DNA of 64,000 bases from contig JAPFFF010000023.1 in the NCBI GenBank assembly GCA_039105265.1, forward strand, positions 2,232,001-2,296,000, read 5' to 3'. This DNA comes from Tritrichomonas musculus. Its lineage: Eukaryota; Parabasalia; Tritrichomonadida; Tritrichomonadidae. Both the position numbers and the translations under genes were made by a program. Positions 7,802 to 16,080 of the stretch are shown here, in pieces. Numbering within the stretch: the stretch's first letter is position 1; each line of letters begins with the position of its first letter. The notes under the pieces are model-generated. The model did not search any database. It was not told the DNA's origin and worked only from the letters and a program-made list of their open reading frames with translations.

Positions 7802-9186
7802 ATACGATATCTAGGCAAAAATTGGTCTTCTCCCGTTTCTGCATTAACAACATGATATTTTCCTTCTTCATAACCGTTAATAAACCATAAGCCAGGCTGA
7901 ATTATTGACCTTCTCTTTTGGAAAGGGTCTTTTCCATTATAAACTTTGACATATTCAAAATCTTCTATCTGATAGCCTGGTTTATTCATAATGTTATAAT
8001 TTTCTTGTAATATCCTACGACAAATATGACTCTCTAAATCTTTATCTTTTTGAGCCATTTCGGGACTACAATCCATTCCTGAATATTTTGATAAAGTATC
8101 ATGAGGAGCATGATTATATTGAATAACTAAATCTTTCAAAACTTCGGGAGTAATTTTTTCGACTCGAGCAGTATATGCCATATCTCTGAGAGTTCGAATT
8201 ACTCGGTCAATAATACCTAACGAACTATGAAGAGGTTCTGTCTTAGTAGATTGTTTTGAAGGCATGAAATCTGGATAGACAGTTTTTTTCATTCTTTCGA
8301 CAGTTTGAATTTTACATCCATATTTCATCATAAATTCTTTAGTCTTTGAGTCTCCAAAAGCTGGTTCAGCATCTCCGATTAACAATTTAGGACTCCATCC
8401 TTGTTGTAAAAGATTAGAGAAAGCTCGAATTATTGATGCGGTATTTTTAATATTTTTTGTACTAACTCCTTTCGTACCTACCTTATGATTTATCAAAGTA
8501 GCATATACATATCTTGTATTAGCATTTATAGATATCAAATAACAAAATTGATATTCAAACATTAAATCAATAAAATATGTATCAGGGTCTGCTACTTTAT
8601 GAAGAAAATATTTTTTGTTCTCTTCTACAGGAAAGACTTGATTTGGCTCATCTTGACGGTCAGAAACTTCTAAATTTAGGTTTGATTCCTGTAATTTATT
8701 TATCTTCTTTTGACTCTTGAAAGCATAATACTTTACTTGATGTTCAGAAGGGTCATACTCTATATAATTTCCTGGGTTTGTATTAATTTTTTTCAAATAA
8801 ATTTCATACCATTCATCCATAGAATGTTTATCTCTATCTTTTTTCCAACCTTTAGTTAATCTCTCAAATTGTTTAGGAGTTAATTCTCCTTCATAATTAC
8901 TTCGAAAAAGGACATAATCTTCAAGTTTGTTTTCGAAAGAATCGGAGGAATCAACTATTATTTTCTCCGGGGAGTCTTCAACTTCTTGAGCCAACTTACG
9001 ATAATAATTTTCATATTTCTTATATATTTTCTGAAGTTCTTGAGGATTTCTTTTAGCCAAAAGCTTTCCTGACTTTAATTGTTTTATTTCGTTTAAGGTT
9101 TTGAATTTAGATTTTTTCTCTGCTTCTGACAATAAATATTCCCATAAATTTTGTCCTTCTTTAGTTAAAATTTCTTCATTAGACAT
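7789..9186 (-). CDS. Retroviral-type (rve) integrase
   Basis: This 465-residue protein is expected to insert the element by cutting and strand transfer, giving the 5-bp duplication seen at its ends. Residues 1-150 are a helical, lysine-rich region without a recognised fold. The RNase-H-like core follows, with a first acidic strand around YFIDLMFEYQF, a second around LLIGDAEPAFG, and a helix ending in DRVIRTLRDMA that corresponds to the [ED]R..RTL segment of Maverick integrases. The C-terminal region (YVKVYNGKDPFQKRR, then QPGLWFINGYEEGKYHVV) looks like the small beta-barrel found at the end of Polinton and LTR integrases. It lies between small virion-type genes and is convergent with the gene at 7526. 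Family assignment is confident; it fits the terminal repeats and duplication. Confidence 0.85.
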   Translation of the reverse strand: MSNEEILTKEGQNLWEYLLSEAEKKSKFKTLNEIKQLKSGKLLAKRNPQELQKIYKKYENYYRKLAQEVEDSPEKIIVDSSDSFENKLEDYVLFRSNYEGELTPKQFERLTKGWKKDRDKHSMDEWYEIYLKKINTNPGNYIEYDPSEHQVKYYAFKSQKKINKLQESNLNLEVSDRQDEPNQVFPVEENKKYFLHKVADPDTYFIDLMFEYQFCYLISINANTRYVYATLINHKVGTKGVSTKNIKNTASIIRAFSNLLQQGWSPKLLIGDAEPAFGDSKTKEFMMKYGCKIQTVERMKKTVYPDFMPSKQSTKTEPLHSSLGIIDRVIRTLRDMAYTARVEKITPEVLKDLVIQYNHAPHDTLSKYSGMDCSPEMAQKDKDLESHICRRILQENYNIMNKPGYQIEDFEYVKVYNGKDPFQKRRSIIQPGLWFINGYEEGKYHVVNAETGEDQFLPRYRIHPE

Positions 9187-9242
9187 TTATATATTTTTGT
9201 CTTAATTTTAAAGTGTATGATTTTATTTTTTCTCTACGATAA

Positions 9243-9488
9243 ATGGATTTCCAAAACATAGAAGGATTACCTCCTTTGAAAAAGCCTCACGAACGAAAAA
9301 CTTTTGCTACTCCTACCTTAAAAATTATTCATTCAAGGATTCAATACTACTATAAAGTTCTCAAGAGCGACCCTCCAGAAGACCCAAAAAAATTACAGAG
9401 ATATCAAAAAATAAAAGCAAAATATGAACAGTCAATAAAAATAAGGAATTTATTAAAGAAAGCAGTAAAAAATTTATATTCGTTATGA
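9243..9488 (+). CDS. Small basic element protein (81 aa)
   Basis: The frame MDFQNIEGLPPLKKPHERKT is divergent from the integrase gene. It is lysine-rich with a helical C-terminal half (KAKYEQSIKIRNLLKKAVK). It overlaps the 3' end of the convergent gene at 9483 by a few bases. Size and charge would suit a DNA-associated or core protein, but nothing specific is recognised. Confidence 0.5.
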   Translation: MDFQNIEGLPPLKKPHERKTFATPTLKIIHSRIQYYYKVLKSDPPEDPKKLQRYQKIKAKYEQSIKIRNLLKKAVKNLYSL

Positions 9489-9716
9489 TTTAGGTATTGC
9501 ATTTCCATTATCATCAAAATAGGTATATCCATCATTACCTAAATATTGAGAAACAGGATTGTTTGAATTATCGAATTTAGGAATTTTTTCAGCAATTTTT
9601 CCGACGACAGGAATTTTTTCAATTACTGACTTTGTTTTATTCCAGCCATGTTTAAAGCCATCAGCAAAGTCTTTTACCCCTTCTTTTAACTTTTTGAAGA
9701 ATGAACCAAAAGCCAT
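9483..9716 (-). CDS. MAFG-family small amphipathic protein 3 (77 aa)
   Basis: This 77-residue product begins MAFGSFFKKLKEGVKDF. The first 50 residues can form a strongly amphipathic, lysine-rich helix (FKHGWNKTKSVIEKIP) followed by a glycine/isoleucine segment (VVGKIAEKIPKF) and a polar tail. The start shares the MAFG[ES]F.KK signature with the genes at 7235, 7383 and 35139. The leader TTATCATGAATGAAATATGG matches those of the first two. Amphipathic basic helices are typical of membrane-lytic virion proteins such as adenovirus protein VI; this role is inferred from composition only. Confidence 0.65.
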   Translation of the reverse strand: MAFGSFFKKLKEGVKDFADGFKHGWNKTKSVIEKIPVVGKIAEKIPKFDNSNNPVSQYLGNDGYTYFDDNGNAIPKS

Positions 9717-9891
9717 ATTTCATTCATGATAAAAATAATTGTGAGGTGAAATATTTTTTTTGTTTCCTCGTCAAGGACATTATCATTTTTTTGATGAAAA
9801 ATTGTGATGTGACATATTCTTACTCTGTCAAGATATATTTCCTTATTAAGTCAATCAATCACTTCACAAAAATATTTATCTTGGATAAAAC
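9717..9891. promoter_or_regulatory. Divergent intergenic region before the PrimPol-helicase gene
   Basis: These 175 bp separate the divergent genes at 9716 (minus) and 9892 (plus). They contain related words CCTCGTCAAGGACAT and ACTCTGTCAAGATAT, two copies of AATTGTGA[GT]GTGA, and TCAATCACTTCACAA near the plus-strand start. They probably hold both promoters; a short frame through here is not convincing. Confidence 0.4.
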
Positions 9892-12327
9892 ATGACTACC
9901 GACATAGTGAAGAAAACAGGAAGTATTTTCTTTATTGATTGTTTTGCTTGGCCAAAGAAGAAAATCCCTCTCCAAATCGACTACAATGACATAGATACTT
10001 GGCTTTTTGAAAAAATCCCTTTGAATGAAGTCTTATGTTATGATAGTCATTATCATTTATACTTTGATTTCGATTCTATTTCTAGTGAAGAAGACTATCA
10101 AAAAGTCTTAAATTGGCTTGATTCTTTGACAGAAACCTTCGGTCCATACACAATAGGAGGATATACCAATTCTGAAACTTTAGCTGAGAAAACTGGCTTA
10201 AGATATTATCCAGAAGGAGACCATTTTTGCTCTATTCATACAATTTACTATACAACGAAGATAAAGGGAAAAGAGCTTCAAGAAATAATGAAATATTCAA
10301 AAAAAGGAGGATTCGAATATAATATCAATGAATTTTGCGACCCAAATGTCTATAAATTAGAATCCAGACAACTTTTCAGGCATGCCTTATCTAACAAGAT
10401 TTCTTCTCAAGGAGACCCTTCAAATAAATTAAATCACGGAAATTTGCTAAACAATGCCTTGCCTTCTCAGCATGTCGTCCAAATTAAAGGAGATGAAAAA
10501 GAAATTCCAAGAGAAGTTTGGTCAAAAGTTTTTCAGAAAAAAATTAAGACAAAAAGTAAAACAAAAAACGAAGTTGTAGTTAAAGAAGACAGTAATGCAA
10601 GAAAGGTATTTCAGGCAGATGACTTCGAAATAAATGAAAATTTGATTATCCTCTCTCCTGAAGAATTACTTCATTTACTTAATCATTTTGACCCAGTTTT
10701 TGATAATTTCGAGAAAGTAGTCATAAATTTATTCCATTCTCCTTACGAAAAAGAAGTCATAACAGATTTGGTCAAAGAATGGTATTTTCAAGATGATGAC
10801 CATCACAATATGAATACAATAGACCAATATTCAGACCAATACTATGAAAAAGTCGTCTCCAATAAATGGTTCTTCTCTATATTGAAGCATTTAGATTATG
10901 AAATTAGGAAAGAATTTTATGAAAAATATTCCAATAATAATATAGATGAAGAAGCAAAAGTTGATTTAACAGACTCTTTTTCTCTATTCGATATTCGGAA
11001 GAAAAACTATAGAAAGAATGACGGAATAAGAGTAGGAGAATTCTTATCAGATTTGAAGAAAGTTTTGGTCGTCGTAGATACTGCAAAAACTCTTTATTTC
11101 ATTAAAGATACTAACGAAGATGGTCAAACTATGAAATTCTCTCCTATAGACCACCATGATTTCGAAAACAAAATGAAGTCTATAAATTTAGGATACTACA
11201 TGGAGAAAAAGACTAAGAAAACAATTACTGCATATCAAGTTTATTCTGCAGGAGTAAACAAGAACATTTTCATGAAAAAACAAATTCGATTTTTCACTGA
11301 TAATGACGACTTTTTCAATGTCTTTCATGGATATTTATATCAGCCCCTCGAAGATGTTGATATGCCTGTTATTCAACCCTTTTTGAACCATATCAAGGAT
11401 ATTATAGCAGATAAGAATGAAGAATTATATGAATTTATCTTAAATTGGGTGTCGTATATAATTCAAAATCCTAATGGCAAAACCGAAACTGCTATTGTCT
11501 TGACAGGAAAATATGGTACTGGCAAAAATACTTTTACAAATGCTATATGCCAATTATTAAAGGGATATTCTGTCGAAAACGTTAATAAAATCGACAATAT
11601 TGTTGGCAAAAATAATTCCTTGCTGGAGAATAAGAAATTGATAATCTGTAATGAATTATCGTCTGCAGACTCAAATCAGTTTATAGATTTCGATACTTTG
11701 AAGTCTATTATTACAGATACATCAATAATAATTTCCGAAAAATATCAACCTTCTAGAGCATCAGAAAATGTTGTTAATTTAATCTTTGTATCGAATCATG
11801 ACTGCCCAATTCAGATATTAAAAGGGGATAGACGATATGTTGTTTCAGAGACTTCAGCAGAAAAAATTGATGATAAAGAATACTGGAAAAATCTCGAAAA
11901 AACAATGACTTATGACAAATTCTATCCTAATTTATTTACTTATTTTGTCAAAAGAAATATCTCAGACTGGGATAAAAGAGTATTGCCTCACACTGCTGCT
12001 AGAGAAAGAATTATTAATAACTCAAAAAGTCCTTATGAAATGTTTATTACTGAGTATCTAGATGAATTCAAAGAAGGTTGGTCAAAGAAAGGGGCATATG
12101 CAGTTTATAAGAATTTTGCTAAAGAGTATGGCTTCAGAGAAGTCAAAGTAACAACTTTTAATTCAAAGATTGACCCATTTTGTTTGGCTGATTGTAGAGT
12201 TGAAGAATATGGAAAAAGAGTTAGAGCTTTCAAGTTAAAACGTGAATGTGTCGCTCAATTTGAAAAAGAAAGAGAAGATGAATATATGGACGAGAATCCA
12301 AATGAGTTATTACCTCAAGATATTTAA
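9892..12327 (+). CDS. PrimPol-type primase fused to superfamily 3 helicase (replication protein)
   Basis: This 811-residue protein is predicted to prime and unwind the element's DNA during replication. The N-terminal third is an archaeo-eukaryotic primase: motif I is HLYFDFDSI (Asp59, Asp61), motif II is HFCSIHTIYY (S-x-H), and motif III with its trailing basic residues is DPNVYKLESRQLFRHALSNK. A linker follows, then the SF3 helicase with Walker A GKYGTGKNT (about residue 540), Walker B KLIICNEL and motif C NLIFVSNHDCP (about residue 630), and a C-terminal winged-helix-like region. This arrangement is known from NCLDV D5-type proteins, some virophages and Polinton-like viruses, whereas classical Polintons use a protein-primed DNA polymerase B. 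The start ATG at 9892 follows a 175-bp regulatory gap. The motifs make the assignment strong. Confidence 0.88.
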   Translation: MTTDIVKKTGSIFFIDCFAWPKKKIPLQIDYNDIDTWLFEKIPLNEVLCYDSHYHLYFDFDSISSEEDYQKVLNWLDSLTETFGPYTIGGYTNSETLAEKTGLRYYPEGDHFCSIHTIYYTTKIKGKELQEIMKYSKKGGFEYNINEFCDPNVYKLESRQLFRHALSNKISSQGDPSNKLNHGNLLNNALPSQHVVQIKGDEKEIPREVWSKVFQKKIKTKSKTKNEVVVKEDSNARKVFQADDFEINENLIILSPEELLHLLNHFDPVFDNFEKVVINLFHSPYEKEVITDLVKEWYFQDDDHHNMNTIDQYSDQYYEKVVSNKWFFSILKHLDYEIRKEFYEKYSNNNIDEEAKVDLTDSFSLFDIRKKNYRKNDGIRVGEFLSDLKKVLVVVDTAKTLYFIKDTNEDGQTMKFSPIDHHDFENKMKSINLGYYMEKKTKKTITAYQVYSAGVNKNIFMKKQIRFFTDNDDFFNVFHGYLYQPLEDVDMPVIQPFLNHIKDIIADKNEELYEFILNWVSYIIQNPNGKTETAIVLTGKYGTGKNTFTNAICQLLKGYSVENVNKIDNIVGKNNSLLENKKLIICNELSSADSNQFIDFDTLKSIITDTSIIISEKYQPSRASENVVNLIFVSNHDCPIQILKGDRRYVVSETSAEKIDDKEYWKNLEKTMTYDKFYPNLFTYFVKRNISDWDKRVLPHTAARERIINNSKSPYEMFITEYLDEFKEGWSKKGAYAVYKNFAKEYGFREVKVTTFNSKIDPFCLADCRVEEYGKRVRAFKLKRECVAQFEKEREDEYMDENPNELLPQDI

Positions 12328-12450
12328 GAAAAAATTAATAAATAAAAAAATAAGATTTAAAAATGAATTTTTTTTTACTCTTGGCTATCTCATAAGAACA
12401 ATGAAAATAAAAAAAAAAAATAAAAAAAATTAAGAAAAATTATTGTTTAG

Positions 12451-12870
12451 TTAGAGATTTAGTTCTTTTCTAAGAAGGTAGACGAGACTCTTTTTTATTG
12501 TTCTTTTTTCTTTTAACCATTTCGGTAAGAGTTTAAGTCTAGCTTTGTCCATCGGAGTAAGTGGCAAAATCTTGCCTCTTAAATCGTCCCAGTCCTTTTT
12601 GAACACCCTGAGCCAATACTCGTTTTCCCAGTACTGCTCAGAGAGGATTTGTAAATAACCGTTAGATGGAGTTGCGTCATCCGTAAGTTTTGTCTCGATT
12701 ATTTCCTCGATCGTTTTTGGTTCTTTCGTAGTTTCGGGCTCTTTCGTAGTTTCGGGTTTCGTAGTTTCGGGCTGTTTCGTAGTTTCGGGCTGTTTCGTAG
12801 GCTTTCGTTGATTGGGGTTATAGGGCCCTAAGACCTTTTCAACTAAGTTGTGGGTTAGTATGCCAGACAT
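12451..12870 (-). CDS. Accessory element protein with PETTK repeats (139 aa)
   Basis: This 139-residue product (MSGILTHNLVEKVLGPY) has a central run of QPETTK/EPETTK repeats, then a globular part rich in Trp and Tyr (SEQYWENEYWLRVFKKDW) and a basic C terminus (KWLKEKRTIKKSL). The start codon is preceded by TCATTTTTATTT (bases 12871-12882 on the minus strand), matching the parabasalid initiator pattern. Upstream of it lies a 28-bp tandem repeat. It is the first of a block of short unfamiliar genes. The function is unknown. Confidence 0.6.
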   Translation of the reverse strand: MSGILTHNLVEKVLGPYNPNQRKPTKQPETTKQPETTKPETTKEPETTKEPKTIEEIIETKLTDDATPSNGYLQILSEQYWENEYWLRVFKKDWDDLRGKILPLTPMDKARLKLLPKWLKEKRTIKKSLVYLLRKELNL

Positions 12871-12898
12871 AAATAAAAATGAAAATCTGACAGCTACC

Positions 12899-12996
12899 GT
12901 TCTCTGAAAAAGTTTTATTAGCCAACATCCTCTGAAAAAGTTTTATTAGCCAACATCCTCTGAAAAAGTTTTATTAGCCAACATCCTCTGAAAAAG
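12899..12996. repeat. 28-bp tandem repeat (TCCTCTGAAAAAGTTTTATT unit), about 3.5 copies
   Basis: Near-perfect copies of a 28-bp unit containing CCAACATCCTCTGAAAAAGT lie directly upstream of the minus-strand gene ending at 12870. Related single units CCAACA[CT]CCTC[AT]GAAAA occur at 17179-17250 and 36659-36676, so this is a dispersed motif of the element and not just slippage. A regulatory or protein-binding role is inferred. Confidence 0.7.
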
Positions 12997-13021
12997 TGAA
13001 AAATGTAAAAAAAAATGTTTA

Positions 13022-13408
13022 TTAAAATCTAGTTGCTTCTTCAGGACTCAAGATATGAAGGTCTTGTGTAAAAGAAGAATCAGCGTCTATTTTAAACACA
13101 TCTTCTTCCTTTTCAAAAAAGTCTAGAGGATCGACTTGGACTTCCTCATCGACATGTACTATTATGCGTTGTTGTCTTGGAGCTGGAGTCTTGTATAGAT
13201 TTTGGAGGTCTTCGTTCATTTGTTTGACGAATTTCATATGCTGACAGAGCGCTTCGGTAATAAACTTTGTCTCGGTCCATACTTTTTGAATCAGGTCTGG
13301 AGTATCCATAATGGTGCTGCTCAATACTTGTATAGTCTCCTCATTGATAACGAGAGCTTTGTTTTTAATAGCTTCCTGCCTTTGCTTGTCATGTTGGTTT
13401 CGCGACAT
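13022..13408 (-). CDS. Accessory element protein (128 aa)
   Basis: The product MSRNQHDKQRQEAIKNKALV is helical in the first 80 residues (TETKFITEALCQHMKF) and acidic at the end (DEEVQVDPLDFFEKEED). The start is preceded by TCATTTCTATAT (initiator TCA at 13420-13418) and a further TCACTTCA upstream, the same leader architecture as the other genes of this block. No family is recognised. Its leader region (GAAGTGATTTTGAATCA on the plus strand) is very like that of the gene ending at 15847. Confidence 0.6.
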   Translation of the reverse strand: MSRNQHDKQRQEAIKNKALVINEETIQVLSSTIMDTPDLIQKVWTETKFITEALCQHMKFVKQMNEDLQNLYKTPAPRQQRIIVHVDEEVQVDPLDFFEKEEDVFKIDADSSFTQDLHILSPEEATRF

Positions 13409-13517
13409 ATATAGAAATGAAGTGATTTTGAATCAGCTCATAGAAAAAGTTCAAGTTAGATGTTCCTTGTCAGGTCAACGAAAAAAATAATAATATTTAA
13501 GAAAAATTATTGTTTAT

Positions 13518-13829
13518 TTATGATTTGTTTTCTTTTTTATTTAAGGCAATAATTTTTGCAAAATCTCCTACTGCATTATTGTAAAATAAGCAGCGTTCCT
13601 TATATTCTTTACAATATTTTTCCTCTCTCTTTATCCATCCTCTTAGGCGGGGGAGGCGATAAGAATCTAAATCAGTTCTTTCTGAACTATCAAGAGCCAT
13701 AATACGGCCGAATTCTTTCATGTAGAGATCTAGGTAGTGTTTATGAATTTCATAGCAGCGTGCGTCTTTCATACATTCCTGTTCCAAATTTTTAATAACC
13801 AAGGAGTAGTCGTTTGGTCGGAAAGACAT
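13518..13829 (-). CDS. Accessory element protein (103 aa)
   Basis: The product MSFRPNDYSLVIKNLEQECM is helical, cysteine-containing and highly charged (RGWIKREEKYCKEYKERC). It is preceded by the initiator-like TCATTTTTTTCA (TCA at 13841-13839). It sits between two other short genes read from host-like promoters. The function is unknown. Confidence 0.6.
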   Translation of the reverse strand: MSFRPNDYSLVIKNLEQECMKDARCYEIHKHYLDLYMKEFGRIMALDSSERTDLDSYRLPRLRGWIKREEKYCKEYKERCLFYNNAVGDFAKIIALNKKENKS

Positions 13830-13868
13830 TGAAAAAAATGAACTGACTGTGCTCCGTCAAGTTTTTTC

Positions 13869-14111
13869 TTAAAAAAGTACTATATTTATCAATTTGGCTA
13901 AAGACTCTAATTCTTGAATAAGCATCGCTTCAATCATGTTTAAATATGATTTATCGTTTTTGAAATTTTCAATAAATTTTGAATCAAAAAATTCTTTTGA
14001 CTTTTCGATAATCTCATCGTAAATCTCAGATTGAAAATATTCATTATCTTCCGTTCTCATTTTCAGAATAAGTTGGAAAATTTTTGAGATGTTTAAAATT
14101 TTTGAATTCAT
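13869..14111 (-). CDS. Small helical accessory protein (80 aa), paralogue of the 6710 product
   Basis: The ATG at 14111 gives MNSKILNISKIFQLILKM; a longer frame upstream overlaps the neighbouring gene and is less likely. The protein is all-helical and acidic, with the order LIL, EFFD, FIENF, then a C-terminal helix, parallel to the 82-residue product at 6710. It is divergent from the gene starting at 14163, with about 50 bp between starts. It looks like a duplicated gene placed in a different part of the element. The function is unknown. Confidence 0.5.
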   Translation of the reverse strand: MNSKILNISKIFQLILKMRTEDNEYFQSEIYDEIIEKSKEFFDSKFIENFKNDKSYLNMIEAMLIQELESLAKLINIVLF

Positions 14112-14162
14112 TTGAATAAAAATAAAAAAAATTATTTCTTCAAGATACTTCACTTTTTGAAA

Positions 14163-14708
14163 ATGCAGACACCTTTCATATCGATCGATAAGGAAGAAGT
14201 TGCTCAGCCAGCTCCTCCAAAAGCCAAAGCAAATCAAGATATCCAAGTCCAGCCAGCTCCTCCAAAAGCCAAAGCAAATCAAGATATTCAAGTCCTACCA
14301 GCTCCTCCAAAAGCCAAAGCACTTCAAAATATTCAAGTCCAGCCAGCTCCTCCCCAGATATCTACAACAAATATTTTTCAGGCCTCTCTTACCCAACAAA
14401 AAAATACTTTACAGTTTCCTACAACAAATATTTTTCAGGCCTCTCCTACCCAACAAAAAAATACTTTACAGTTTCCTACTAGCCAACAAAAAAATACTTT
14501 ACAGTTTCCTACTAGCCAACAAAACCAGGTCACTACTTTTTTTACCCAATGCTTAAAAATGAAAGATAAAATGGAGAAGCAAGACAAAACAATCAAAGAT
14601 TTGGAAGATAGAGTCCGGTCTATCGAAACTCAAATAATGAAAATGCAAAAGAAAAAGCAAAAAGCTTTCAGCCTGATAAGATACATCGTTGAAGACTTAG
14701 ATTCTTAA
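14163..14708 (+). CDS. Proline-rich repeat protein with C-terminal coiled coil (181 aa)
   Basis: The start at ATG 14163 is favoured because it lies directly after the initiator TCACTTTTTGAAA (TCA at 14150-14152). Residues about 15-75 hold four copies of a 15-residue unit QPAPPKAKANQDIQV, the last imperfect. Two copies of TTNIFQAS.TQQKNTLQFP and two short TSQQKNTLQFP units follow. The last 60 residues form a charged coiled coil (KDLEDRVRSIETQIMKMQKK). Repeats are near identical at DNA level, so they expanded recently. The form suggests an oligomerising protein with a flexible proline-rich arm; the role is unknown. Confidence 0.6.
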   Translation: MQTPFISIDKEEVAQPAPPKAKANQDIQVQPAPPKAKANQDIQVLPAPPKAKALQNIQVQPAPPQISTTNIFQASLTQQKNTLQFPTTNIFQASPTQQKNTLQFPTSQQKNTLQFPTSQQNQVTTFFTQCLKMKDKMEKQDKTIKDLEDRVRSIETQIMKMQKKKQKAFSLIRYIVEDLDS

Positions 14709-14749
14709 GAAATCTTAAATAAAACAATTAATTTTTTAAATATTTTTTT

Positions 14750-15373
14750 TTATTTATTTAACCTTTTTTTGTAAACGCCGATTTCTTTTCCATTCACTCT
14801 TTTTCGCCTAGGAATACAAAATTCTTTCATTTCTTTTATCTGACCCAAGCCCGCATGAGAAATAGGAAAGTGAAAATAAGTTATGAATCGATTAAGAAAA
14901 ACATTCTTTGGAATTCCCTCTTCCCATTCTTTATCTGAAAAGGCTGCTAAAAATTTTGGGAATTTTTCTTTTATTCGATCAAATTTGAGTTTTCTTTCAT
15001 AGCGTTCAGAATATTGATGTTTTCTTTTCGTGAACAAATGACGACAAGGAGGTGGTGGCGGTGGGGGTGGCTGATTTTGATGCATTTCAGGAGGCGGTGG
15101 GGGTGGCTGATTTTGATGCATTTCAGGAGGCGGTGGTTGAGTATCTTTAATTTGATTTGTCTCCGATTTTTTAAGAATTTTGGGAGTCGAAATATGTAAA
15201 TATTGAATATTATCTGTCAATTCTTTCATTTGAAGAAGAGTTTTGGGAGACGGAGGAAATATATCCGAAGAAGATGTTGGGATAATGCCTGCTGAAATAA
15301 GGACGTCCTGAAATCTATCATGAAAATTATTAGTTTTTTCTTCTTTCTCTTCTTCCTCTAACCAGTCAGTCAT
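14750..15373 (-). CDS. Accessory protein with polyproline tract and shared C-terminal domain (207 aa)
   Basis: The product MTDWLEEEEKEEKTNNFHDR has an acidic start, then a duplicated EMHQNQ plus polyproline unit (about residues 80-110), then a basic C-terminal domain (about 125-207). The C-terminal domain holds GIPKNVFLNRFITYF, then GLGQIKEMKEF, then RKRVNGKEIGVYKKR. The same order occurs at the end of the 16081 product: GIPMDEMRERMKTYF, GIGKLSTFHDHF, KKRIEGGNIFVYYKK. This suggests a shared small winged-helix-like domain. The initiator-like TCATTTTTTATT precedes the ATG (TCA at 15387-15385). A regulatory DNA-binding role is inferred. Confidence 0.6.
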   Translation of the reverse strand: MTDWLEEEEKEEKTNNFHDRFQDVLISAGIIPTSSSDIFPPSPKTLLQMKELTDNIQYLHISTPKILKKSETNQIKDTQPPPPEMHQNQPPPPPPEMHQNQPPPPPPPPCRHLFTKRKHQYSERYERKLKFDRIKEKFPKFLAAFSDKEWEEGIPKNVFLNRFITYFHFPISHAGLGQIKEMKEFCIPRRKRVNGKEIGVYKKRLNK

Positions 15374-15430
15374 TAAATAAAAAATGAAATGATAAAAAGA
15401 TTTGTCAAAGATAATTTTTATTAAAAAATT

Positions 15431-15847
15431 TTATTTGTATTTTCTTTTCTTATGAGACTCATTTTCATCATCAGATGGTTCAATATCTGAGTGTTCATCA
15501 ACTTTTTCCTTGGTATTTTCATCTTGAGTATGTTCTGATGGAAGAGACTCAAATGTCGCTGTAAATCTTATTGGTCTGGAAAAAGGAAAGCCATTTTGCT
15601 CTCTCTCCATCATCTGAAGAGCCATTGAATCGAGCTTTGATAAATGCTGTAAGAGTGACGCAGTTGTATCGGAAAGATATTTCAAACGATTTTCATAGTC
15701 AAGGAATCTCTTATACATTTCTTTTGTGTACTGTGCTTTTAGTTTTCTTTTCTTTTTCTGTGAAATATCTTCATCATAGTACTCCTTAATATAGGTATCA
15801 ACCTCGAAAATTTCTTCTATTTCGGTTTGCCTTTTCCCTTTGGACAT
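15431..15847 (-). CDS. Accessory helical protein with basic KKRK ends (138 aa)
   Basis: The product MSKGKRQTEIEEIFEVDTYI contains a basic patch KKKRKLKAQYTKEMYKRF, a helical middle and an acidic C terminus ending in HKKRKYK, which could act as a nuclear-localisation signal. The leader TCATTTTTATATA (TCA at 15860-15858) and the bases beyond it match the leader of the 13022 gene. It is unknown otherwise. Confidence 0.6.
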   Translation of the reverse strand: MSKGKRQTEIEEIFEVDTYIKEYYDEDISQKKKRKLKAQYTKEMYKRFLDYENRLKYLSDTTASLLQHLSKLDSMALQMMEREQNGFPFSRPIRFTATFESLPSEHTQDENTKEKVDEHSDIEPSDDENESHKKRKYK

Positions 15848-15888
15848 TATATAAAAATGAAGTGATTTGAATCATCTCAAAGAAAAAA

Positions 15889-16043
15889 TTGACTTATTTT
15901 TTTTTGACTCGTCAAGTCGAAATATAAAAATTTTTTGACTTATTTTTTTTGACTCGTCAAGTCGAAATATAAAAATTTTTTGACTTATTTTTTTTGACTT
16001 TTTGATTTATTTTTTTTGACTCGTCAAGTCGAAATATAAAAAT
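15889..16043. repeat. Tandem repeats of TTTGACTCGTCAAGTCGAAA
   Basis: Three copies of a roughly 45-50 bp unit, each with a T-rich tract, GACTCGTCAAGTCGAAATAT and AAAAATTTT, lie between the divergent genes ending at 15847 and starting at 16081. The core is nearly palindromic. The spacing and position suggest operator-like sites for a shared regulator; this is inference. Confidence 0.65.
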
Positions 16044-16080
16044 TTTAGTGAAATGACCAAATAAAAATCATTTTTATATT

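Noticed and set aside
9701-9895. 64-residue plus-strand frame before the PrimPol-helicase gene
   Set aside because: It overlaps the start of a better supported gene on the other strand and fills a promoter region; composition is that of A+T-rich noncoding DNA.
12242-12433. 63-residue frame at the end of the PrimPol-helicase gene
   Set aside because: It is a shifted reading of the gene end followed by A-rich DNA.
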